This document shows, piece by piece, positions 1-4,824 of a stretch of 7,824 nt of DNA (positions within the stretch are counted from its first letter, which is position 1; each line of letters begins with the position of its first letter). Made by a program: the position numbers and the translations under genes. Under the pieces are notes generated by a model. That model was not told where the DNA came from. It did not search any database and saw nothing but the letters and a program-made list of their open reading frames with translations. The stretch comes from Bacteroidales bacterium (GTDB lineage: Bacteria > Bacteroidota > Bacteroidia > Bacteroidales > Bacteroidaceae), in NCBI GenBank assembly GCA_004558865.1, contig SFCY01000128.1:1-7824 (forward strand), read 5' to 3'.

Positions 1-150
1 AAGACGGGCGACTCGGCGCAGCACGCCCTCGACCAGATCGAAGCCCGCGGCTACGCCACGCCCTACCTCACCGACGGCCGCCGCGTGGTGGAGGTCGGCA
101 TCCGCTTCGACATCGACAAGTTCACCGTGGAAGAGTGGAAGATAAAATAA
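1..150 (+). CDS. AAA-ATPase-like / PD-(D/E)XK nuclease family protein, C-terminal fragment (window edge)
   Basis: An open frame enters from the left edge and ends at TAA 148-150, giving the last 49 residues of a protein. It contains ALDQIEARGYATPYLTDGRR followed by VVEVGIRFDI and ends EEWKIK. This matches what I know of the C-terminus of the Bacteroidetes AAA-ATPase-like proteins (Pfam AAA-ATPase_like plus PD-(D/E)XK nuclease superfamily). There, a QI..KGYA.PY segment precedes the last strand of the nuclease fold, and the protein ends in VEEW. The catalytic acidic residues lie outside the window, so activity cannot be judged. The family's cellular role is unclear; a mobile or defence-related role has been suggested because it is multi-copy and often degraded. 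A second, broken member lies at 3678-4025. No start is visible. Family assignment is fairly sure; nothing can be said about whether the full gene is intact. Confidence 0.75.
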   Translation, partial: KTGDSAQHALDQIEARGYATPYLTDGRRVVEVGIRFDIDKFTVEEWKIK

Positions 151-194
151 AGACCCACCCCTAAGCCTCTCCCTCCCAAAGACCCAGCCCCCTA

Positions 195-215
195 CCCCTC
201 CCTAAGAGGGAGGGG
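195..215. terminator. Perfect 9-bp hairpin, possible terminator of the upstream gene
   Basis: CCCCTCCCT (195-203), an AAG loop and AGGGAGGGG (207-215) form a perfect hairpin 45 bases past the stop of the first gene. No T-tract follows (the next bases are AGAACC), so intrinsic termination is uncertain. Similar C-rich strings just upstream (165-193) suggest this may instead be one end of a dispersed low-complexity repeat. Confidence 0.4.
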
Positions 216-303
216 AGAACCAATCGCCCTTCTATGGGGGCGCGTGCATCCGCTTGCAGGGGCCGTGCCTTGCGCTGGCCCTAAAGAAATGTTCGACCGT
301 TTT

Positions 304-327
304 CTTTGCGTTCTTTGCGGCTTTGCG
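304..327. repeat. CTTTGCG short repeat, three copies
   Basis: CTTTGCG occurs at 304-310, 314-320 and 321-327. Sequences of the form TTCTTTGCGTTCTTTGCGGC are, from memory, a common dispersed intergenic element in many bacterial genomes, and they generate spurious translated peptides such as AKPQRTQRK on the opposite strand. No function is known to me. It marks the spacer as repeat-derived rather than coding. Confidence 0.5.
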
Positions 328-390
328 AGAAACTCTTCCTTGAAAAATCCGAGAATTTCAGAAAAATTGTGTAAGTTTGCAGACAAGTAG

Positions 391-521
391 GAGGCACGGC
401 GTCCCGCCGTGCAGGAATGTGCGTCTTCCCGCTGCGAACGTAGGAGGCACGGCGTTCCGCCGTGCAAGCACGCGAATAGGGTGTCCCAAGCATTATTGTG
501 CGGCGGGGACGCCGCACCTCC
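391..521. repeat. Cluster of three REP-like GC-rich palindromes
   Basis: Two near-identical direct copies read GGAGGCACGGCG, a three-base loop, then CGCCGTGC. Their 8-bp perfect stems are 394-401/405-412 (loop TCC) and 447-454/458-465 (loop TTC). A third relative in the opposite orientation has stem GTGCGGCG (498-505), loop GGGA and CGCCGCAC (510-517), followed by CTCC, the complement of the GGAG that precedes the first two. Two units one way and one reversed, each a stem-loop with a conserved GGAG flank, is the arrangement seen in REP/BIME-type elements. No REP-associated transposase is in the window. Confidence 0.6.
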
Positions 522-546
522 TATATAAAATTCATGGCCAATTCAT

Positions 547-640
547 GGAAATTCGTGTGAGAAATGGACGGAAAGCCTTGCCTCGCAAAGCCAACCAACT
601 TTTTCAACATGGAATTGTCATGAATTGCCCACGAATTTCC
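547..640. repeat. 11-bp perfect inverted repeat with AATTCATG words
   Basis: GGAAATTCGTG at 547-557 is the exact reverse complement of CACGAATTTCC at 630-640. The words ATTCATGG (530-537, 541-548) and CATGAATT (619-626) are arranged symmetrically around the same axis, so the whole 530-640 block is a degenerate large palindrome. The 72-base centre holds no gene. It could be the remains of a small non-autonomous element or a long RNA hairpin; the sequence does not decide. Confidence 0.45.
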
Positions 641-662
641 CAAAAATTATTGAAGAGAAATT

Positions 663-823
663 GTCCGTGCAGGTCCGTGCTTGTCCGTGGCAGTTATCAT
701 TTGCCACGGACGTTCACAGACAGACACGGACTGATTGGTCGTCTGTGCAAGTCCGTGCTTGTCCGTGGCAGTTATCATTTGCCACGGACGTTCACAGACT
801 GACACGGACAGTATTTCCTGTGC
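663..823. repeat. Two-unit tandem repeat (78/75 bp) carrying hairpins and phased GTCCGTG heptamers
   Basis: A unit beginning GTGCAGGTCCGTGCTTGTCC at 667 recurs, nearly identical, at 745, and a third unit starts at 820 (GTGCAAGTCAGTG) then diverges. Each full unit contains a perfect 10-bp stem, GTCCGTGGCA / TGCCACGGAC, with loop GTTATCATT (683-711 and 761-789). GTCCGTG occurs forward at 663, 673, 683, 751 and 761. Its complement CACGGAC occurs at 705, 725, 783 and 803. Forward copies within a cluster are spaced 10 bases and reverse copies 20 bases. The 78-base period is a multiple of three, so an open frame here repeats a peptide, but that peptide resembles nothing and I regard it as spurious. 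Confidence 0.7.
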
Positions 824-964
824 AAGTCAGTGTCCATCTGTGGGCCTGTTGGTTGCGGATGGGTCTTCGCCTGTGTAGGCCCTGCAGCGGATGCGCGAGC
901 TTGCTCTTGGCAACTTTTTAGAAAATTCTGCCCATGAAAAGCGTCGACTTTCAAGAAAATATCT

Positions 965-972
965 TATATTTG
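965..972 (+). promoter_or_regulatory. Bacteroidetes -7 box (TATATTTG) for the DUF1893 gene
   Basis: TATATTTG matches the Bacteroidetes primary-sigma -7 consensus TAnnTTTG. It lies about 60 bases before the ATG at 1031. A -33 TTG/TTTG element at the usual distance (around 940-946) is not convincing. TATATTTGC recurs before the pseudogene (3655) and, on the minus strand, before the fusion gene (7680-7673). Confidence 0.55.
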
Positions 973-1030
973 CGGTATCAATGTGGTGGCAGGGCCACCA
1001 GTCATCCAACCCTTTAAAACTGAAAGCCTT

Positions 1031-1378
1031 ATGATGGACCAATTGATAGATACCTTGAACTCGGAACAGTGCAACCTCGTGGTGCTGCACGACGGCAGGG
1101 TGAACACATTCGACGGCGTGGGAGTGCGCTCCTTGTACCATTTGCAGCATGATGAGCCTGAGATGCTCTATCATTCCAAACTCGCCGCCAAGGCCGTGGG
1201 GCGCACCGCCGCCAAGGTGATGGCCCAGTGCGACGTGGATGAGGTCTACGCCGACGTGATCAGCGACTACGCCTACGACACGCTGCGCGACGCCGGCATC
1301 CGCGTGCGCTATGCCAACAAGGTGGACCACGCCCGCTTCCTGAGAATCTGGGAGCAGATGGGCGAGGAGAACAACTGA
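1031..1378 (+). CDS. DUF1893 domain protein (TM1506-like, deaminase fold)
   Basis: A 115-residue protein matching the DUF1893 family as I know it. It opens DQLIDTLNSEQCNLVVLHDG, then has an RVNTFDGVGVRSL strand/turn. The hallmark block runs KLAAKAVGRTAA (about residues 54-65) through VDEVYADVIS (about 73-82), then a YDTLRDAGI helix and a final IRVRYANKVDH strand. The family's founding structure, Thermotoga TM1506, has a cytidine-deaminase-like fold without a proven reaction, so biochemistry is unknown. I chose ATG 1031 (or 1034, adjacent) because family homology begins at MDQLI. The longer frame from 983 adds residues unlike the family. The protein ends in a short FLRIWEQMGEENN tail and lacks the Cys-containing C-terminal extension I recall in some relatives. 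It has its own promoter at 965 and lies about 140 bases before metG in the same direction. Soluble, with no signal peptide. Confidence 0.8.
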   Translation: MMDQLIDTLNSEQCNLVVLHDGRVNTFDGVGVRSLYHLQHDEPEMLYHSKLAAKAVGRTAAKVMAQCDVDEVYADVISDYAYDTLRDAGIRVRYANKVDHARFLRIWEQMGEENN

Positions 1379-1516
1379 GGCAGCCCATTAAGGCCAGTTC
1401 TAAAAATTAGGTTTAGAAGCCAAGCCGATATGTATATATGTTATTTCGGTCGTCTTCTGCATCTATCGGTCTCAAAACGTCAAGTCTCATCGGTCGTGTA
1501 GCCCGCTACACTCCCT
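1379..1516. other. DUF1893-metG spacer with GTGTAGC/GCTACAC hairpin
   Basis: This spacer should hold the metG promoter and start but shows neither clearly. An AT-rich stretch (1398-1445, with TATGTATATATG) could be a weak promoter, but no TAnnTTTG box is present. Positions 1446-1495 carry three TCGGTC words (1445, 1467 and 1490 regions). Positions 1496-1511 are a perfect inverted repeat GTGTAGC-CC-GCTACAC, which also supplies the in-frame stop TAG (1499-1501) for the metG frame. Its texture differs from both flanking genes, so it may be a small inserted repeat. Confidence 0.45.
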
Positions 1517-3583
1517 CTGAAATTCAAGCGCACCACCGTCACGGCGGCCCTCCCCTACGCCAACGGCGGTGTGCACATCGGCCACATGGCCGGCGTGTAC
1601 GTGCCGGCCGACATCTACGCCCGCTACCTTCGGCTGAAGGGCGAGGACGTGGTGTTCATCGGCGGAAGCGACGAGCACGGCGTGCCCATCACCATCCGCG
1701 CCAAGAAGGAAGGCTGCACCCCACAGGACGTCTGCGACCGCTACCACAAGCTCATCAAGGACTCGTTTGAGCAGTTTGGCATCTCGTTCGACATCTACAG
1801 CCGCACCACATCGAAGACACACAGCCAGCTGGCCTCCGACTTCTTCCGCAAGCTCTACGACGAGGGCAAGCTCATAGAGAAGGAGACGGAACAGTATTAC
1901 GACGAGGAGGCCCACCAGTTTCTCGCCGACCGCTACATCATGGGCCAGTGCCCCCACTGCGGAAACCCCAACGCATACGGCGACCAGTGTGAGAAATGCG
2001 GCAGCGACCTCTCGCCGATGGAACTCATCAACCCCCACTCCACCATCAGCGGCTCCAAGCCCGTGGTGCGCAAGACCAAGAACTGGTACCTGCCCCTGAA
2101 CGAATACCAGGACTGGCTGAAGAAATGGATCTTGGAGGAGCACAAGGAGTGGCGCCCCAATGTGTACGGACAGTGCAAGAGCTGGCTCGACATGGACCTG
2201 CAGCCCCGCGCCATGACGCGCGACCTCGACTGGGGAATCCCCGTGCCTGTGGAGGGTGCTGAGGGCAAGGTGCTGTATGTGTGGTTCGACGCTCCCATAG
2301 GCTACATCAGCAACACCAAGGAGCTGTGCGACTCCAACCCCGGGCGATGGGGCTCGTGGGAGAAGTGGTGGAAGGACCCCGAGACGCGTCTGGTGCACTT
2401 CATCGGCAAGGACAACATCGTGTTCCACTGCATCATCTTCCCCACCATGCTCAAGGCCCATGGCGGCTACATCCTGCCCGACAACGTGCCGGCCAACGAG
2501 TTCCTGAATCTGGAGAACGACAAGATCTCCACCTCGCGCAACTGGGCCGTGTGGCTCCACGAATACCTCAGCGACTTCCCCGGCAAGCAGGACGTGCTGC
2601 GCTATGTGCTGACCGCCAACGCCCCGGAGACCAAGGACAACAACTTCACGTGGAAGGACTTCCAGGAGCGCAACAACTCGGAATTGGTGGCCATCTACGG
2701 CAACTTCGTCAACCGCGCCCTGCAGCTCACCAAGAAGTATTGGGACGGCAAGGTGCCGGCCTGCGGCGAGATGCTTGACGTGGACCGGAAGGCTGTGGAA
2801 GAGTTTATCGATGTGAAGGACAAGATGGAGGAGCTGCTCGACGGCTTCAAGTTCCGCGAGGCACAGAAAGAAGCCATGAACTTGGCGCGCATCGGCAACA
2901 AATACATCACCGAGTGCGAGCCGTGGAAGGTGTGGAAGACCGACCCCAAGCGCGTGGAGACCATCCTCTACCTGTCGCTGCAGCTCGTGGCCAATCTCTC
3001 GATAGCCTTTGAGCCATTCCTGCCCTTCTCGAGCAAGGACCTGCGCGGCATGATAGGGCTCGAAGACTTCAAGTGGTCGGAATTGGGCAGCACCACCCTA
3101 CTCCACCCCGGCAAGCAGCTCGGCGAGCCGCACCTGCTCTTCGAGAAGATAGAGGACGAGGCCATCCAGAAGCAGCTCGACAAGTTGGCCGCCACGAAGA
3201 AGGCCAACGAGGCCGCCGCTGCCGCCGCCCAATACAAGGCCGCCGACGTGAAGCCCACGGTGGACTTCGGCGACTTTGAGAAGCTCGACATCCGCGTGGG
3301 CCACATCAAGGACTGCAAGCCCGTGAAAAAGAGCAACAAGCTGCTGCAGTTCACCCTCGACGACGGCTCGGGCCAGGACCGCACCATCCTCAGCGGCATT
3401 GCCAAGATGTACAAGCCCGAGGAGCTCATCGGCAAGGACGTGCTGTTCATCGCCAACCTCGCCCCACGCAAGATGATGGGCATCGAGAGCCAGGGCATGA
3501 TTCTGAGCGCCGCCAACTTCGACGGCTCGCTCAGCGTCACCACCACGCTCGGACAGGTGAAGCCCGGCAGCCAAGTGGGCTGA
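1517..3583 (+). CDS. metG: Methionine--tRNA ligase (MetRS) with C-terminal tRNA-binding OB domain; non-canonical 5' end
   Basis: A cytoplasmic class I aminoacyl-tRNA synthetase that charges tRNA-Met and initiator tRNA using ATP. Numbering from CTG 1517 gives 688 residues, close to the roughly 680 usual in Bacteroides/Prevotella. The Rossmann core starts FKRTTVTAALPYANGGVHIG, with HIGH at 20-23. The zinc knuckle has cysteines 145, 148, 158 and 161 (CPHC...CEKC). WFDAPIGY is at 256-263, and KISTS at 336-340 replaces KMSKS, as is normal for this group. An anticodon-binding helical domain follows, then an Ala/Lys linker and an EMAP/Trbp111-like OB fold (about 584-688, KLDIRVG). The oddity is the start. 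The frame is closed by TAG at 1499-1501, and before the GTG at 1571 the only plausible initiator is CTG 1517, directly before the conserved KFKRTTV. Starting at GTG 1571 would remove the first strand of the active site. Either a rare CTG start, a 5' replacement or a sequence error explains this. The gene ends in a strong hairpin terminator. Confidence 0.93.
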   Translation: MKFKRTTVTAALPYANGGVHIGHMAGVYVPADIYARYLRLKGEDVVFIGGSDEHGVPITIRAKKEGCTPQDVCDRYHKLIKDSFEQFGISFDIYSRTTSKTHSQLASDFFRKLYDEGKLIEKETEQYYDEEAHQFLADRYIMGQCPHCGNPNAYGDQCEKCGSDLSPMELINPHSTISGSKPVVRKTKNWYLPLNEYQDWLKKWILEEHKEWRPNVYGQCKSWLDMDLQPRAMTRDLDWGIPVPVEGAEGKVLYVWFDAPIGYISNTKELCDSNPGRWGSWEKWWKDPETRLVHFIGKDNIVFHCIIFPTMLKAHGGYILPDNVPANEFLNLENDKISTSRNWAVWLHEYLSDFPGKQDVLRYVLTANAPETKDNNFTWKDFQERNNSELVAIYGNFVNRALQLTKKYWDGKVPACGEMLDVDRKAVEEFIDVKDKMEELLDGFKFREAQKEAMNLARIGNKYITECEPWKVWKTDPKRVETILYLSLQLVANLSIAFEPFLPFSSKDLRGMIGLEDFKWSELGSTTLLHPGKQLGEPHLLFEKIEDEAIQKQLDKLAATKKANEAAAAAAQYKAADVKPTVDFGDFEKLDIRVGHIKDCKPVKKSNKLLQFTLDDGSGQDRTILSGIAKMYKPEELIGKDVLFIANLAPRKMMGIESQGMILSAANFDGSLSVTTTLGQVKPGSQVG

Positions 3584-3641
3584 CACGAGATGCGGCCGCC
3601 CCGCCTGAGGTGCAGGAGGAGCGGCCGTATTGTGTTTTGTT
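3583..3641 (+). terminator. Intrinsic terminator after metG
   Basis: CGGCCGC (3593-3599) pairs perfectly with GCGGCCG (3621-3627), and the stem extends imperfectly outward to ACAC (3583-3586) with GTGT (3632-3635). A T-rich tail (TATTGTGTTTTGTT, 3628-3641) follows. The stem begins at the last base of the metG stop codon, so it ends that transcript tightly. Confidence 0.7.
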
Positions 3642-3654
3642 CCAATGCTTTTTG

Positions 3655-3662
3655 TATATTTG
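3655..3662 (+). promoter_or_regulatory. Bacteroidetes -7 box (TATATTTG) before the pseudogene and licD
   Basis: TATATTTG fits TAnnTTTG. TTTG at 3636-3639 and TGTG at 3631-3634 are possible but imperfectly spaced -33 elements. The box originally served the AAA-ATPase-like gene, whose ATG is 16 bases downstream. With that gene dead and cut off, the same promoter is the nearest visible one for licD. TTTGTATATTTGC (3651-3663) is identical, base for base, to the minus-strand promoter region at 7672-7684. Confidence 0.6.
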
Positions 3663-3677
3663 CCAAAAACGAAGAAT

Positions 3678-4025
3678 ATGAAGCAGTAACCTGTCGGCAT
3701 ACAGGACTTTGCCAGGATTGTCACTGGAGAGATGTACTGCGCTGATAAGACCGACTTGGTTGATCAGTTGGTCAGCAGTCTGGGCGTGCATTTCCTGAGC
3801 CGTCCCCTCCGGTTCGGCAAGTCGTTGTTGGTCTCTACCATCAAATGCTATCTTGAGGGACGCAAGGATCTGTTCAAGGGGCTGAAGATGGAACAGTTGG
3901 AGCGGAAGTGGGAGGCGAGCCCCGTGTTTGAGATCGACTTCAACGGAAAGGACTACACGCGAGCCGACACTCTGGAGGTGTCACAGGAAAACTGTGTGGA
4001 AAAAATGATTGAAAATGGACGATAA
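3678..4025 (+). pseudogene. Broken AAA-ATPase-like gene, N-terminal remnant
   Basis: From ATG 3678 the frame reads MKQ, then TAA (3687-3689), then PVGIQDFARIVTGEMYCADK and onward without further stops to 4023-4025. Intact family members start MKxLPVGIQDF, so the TAA replaces a leucine codon (TTA to TAA is one base). The remnant keeps the family landmarks: YCADKTDLVDQLV, then FLSRPLRFGKSL (the Walker-A-like RPRRFGKS, here with Leu for the second-position Arg/Pro-region residue), YLEGRKDLFKGL, and FEIDFNGKDYTRADTLEVS. Homology ends near ENCVEKM, at about 4000. The rest of the usual 500-plus residues, including the nuclease domain, is gone and licD follows at once. Two independent lesions show it is dead. 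The longest uninterrupted frame would start at ATG 3732, inside the domain, and is not a sensible protein. Confidence 0.8.
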
Positions 4026-4824
4026 AGAATTGCTTAGAAAGCTCGCAGAGAAGAACCTGCGCGCATGCCAGCTCAAGCAGCTGGAGATACTCAAGGTGAT
4101 AGACGGCATCTGCAAGCGCAATGGCATACAATACTGGCTCGACAGCGGTACGCTGTTGGGCGCCGTGCGGCATGGTGGCTTCATTCCTTGGGACGACGAC
4201 ATCGACATCGTCATGCCGCTTGACGACTTGAGGCGCTTTGAGCGGGTGGCCGCCAAGGAGCTGCCCGACGGCCTGTTCCTCCAGACAACCAAGACCGACC
4301 CTTCGGCCAAGGAGCCTATCGTGAAGGTCCGCGACCTGCAGTCGCTCTATATCGAGGGTGGAGACAATTTTGTCACTCCTTATAAGAAAGGTATCTATGT
4401 AGATATCTTTCCGTTTGTCCCCTATCCTGATTTAGCTCCAGGATTTTTTCATAAGCTTATTCCGACCATTTCCAAGTCGAACAGTATCCTCCATCATTTT
4501 CACCGCTACTCGTTGCGCGCCTTTGCCGAGTTCTTCTGGTTCGGCGCCAAACTGTGTGTCGGTTGGCTGATATGGGGATTGTTGTCGCTCTATCCCAAGA
4601 AGAGCCGTATGGGCACCGCACCCCTTGTCAATGGCACGGGCAATACGCATCGGCGAAGCAGCATCTTCCCCTTGACGACGATTCGTTTTGAGGATTCCGT
4701 CTTCCCCGCCCCAGCCGACACGGACGCCTATCTGCGCGACCTCTTTGGCGATTACATGCAGATTCCGCCTGTCGACAAGCGGCAGGTCCACGCCGTCTAC
4801 ATCAATCCCGACCTCCGCAAGTAG
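4015..4824 (+). CDS. LicD-family phosphotransferase (phosphocholine/phosphoethanolamine-type glycan decoration)
   Basis: A 269-residue LicD-family protein (nucleotidyltransferase fold). The family transfers a phospho-amino-alcohol from a CDP donor to a sugar on a surface polymer at the cytoplasmic face. Motifs visible: helix LKQLEILKVIDGICKRN, then YWLDSGTLLGAVRH (40-53), then FIPWDDDID (56-64) with the metal-binding aspartates, IVKVRD (102-107) and YVDIFPF (128-134). A hydrophobic stretch spans about 172-193. The C-terminal signature includes IFPLTTIRFEDSVFPAP and YLRDLFGDYMQIPP (239-252). ATG 4015 is the start; upstream TTG 4009 adds two residues and is less likely. Codons 117-165 (4365-4510) are clearly AT-richer than the rest, which may mark a mosaic origin. 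The start overlaps the end of the truncated AAA-ATPase-like remnant, and its last 23 bases overlap the convergent dehydrogenase gene. A CDP-donor-making gene lies in the opposite operon, which supports the role. The exact donor is not determined. Confidence 0.85.
   Translation: MDDKELLRKLAEKNLRACQLKQLEILKVIDGICKRNGIQYWLDSGTLLGAVRHGGFIPWDDDIDIVMPLDDLRRFERVAAKELPDGLFLQTTKTDPSAKEPIVKVRDLQSLYIEGGDNFVTPYKKGIYVDIFPFVPYPDLAPGFFHKLIPTISKSNSILHHFHRYSLRAFAEFFWFGAKLCVGWLIWGLLSLYPKKSRMGTAPLVNGTGNTHRRSSIFPLTTIRFEDSVFPAPADTDAYLRDLFGDYMQIPPVDKRQVHAVYINPDLRK

Larger units (their letters stand above)
151..964. other. Repeat-rich intergenic spacer, about 0.8 kb
   Basis: I find no credible gene on either strand between the TAA at 148-150 and the promoter at 965. 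The short open frames here run through palindromes and tandem repeats, give proline/arginine-rich or periodic peptides, and have no recognisable domain. The spacer is built from distinct modules: a C-rich hairpin (195-215), a CTTTGCG repeat (304-327), three related palindromes (391-521), an 11-bp inverted repeat (547-640) and a tandem array (663-823). The sequence at 241-290, with GGGCC...GGCCC ends, resembles another dispersed element but shows no clear structure. It looks like a landing zone for small repeats between two transcription units. Confidence 0.75.

Noticed and set aside
391..823. CRISPR array
   Set aside because: Repeat units are palindromic, of uneven spacing, and only two or three in number. 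There are no regular unique spacers and no cas genes.
377..921. Open frames with a 26-residue internal repeat (SVLVRGSYHLPRTFTD)
   Set aside because: The periodicity comes from the 78-base DNA repeat. The peptide has no domain, and the frame also runs through the palindromes and the inverted repeat.
983..1033. N-terminal extension of the DUF1893 protein from ATG 983
   Set aside because: The 16 extra residues are proline-rich, unlike the family, and would leave almost no leader after the -7 box at 965.
1496..1511. Terminator for the DUF1893 gene
   Set aside because: The hairpin has only a two-base (or four-base) loop, no T-tract, and lies well over 100 bases past the stop codon, next to metG.
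1438..1770. Plus-strand frame MLFRSSSASIGLK... overlapping the metG start
   Set aside because: After 1517 it is an Arg/His-rich shadow of metG. It is kept only as a possible partner in the frameshift explanation for the missing metG start.
1487..2560. 357-residue minus-strand open frame opposite metG
   Set aside because: Antisense shadow of conserved MetRS codons, with no recognisable domain.
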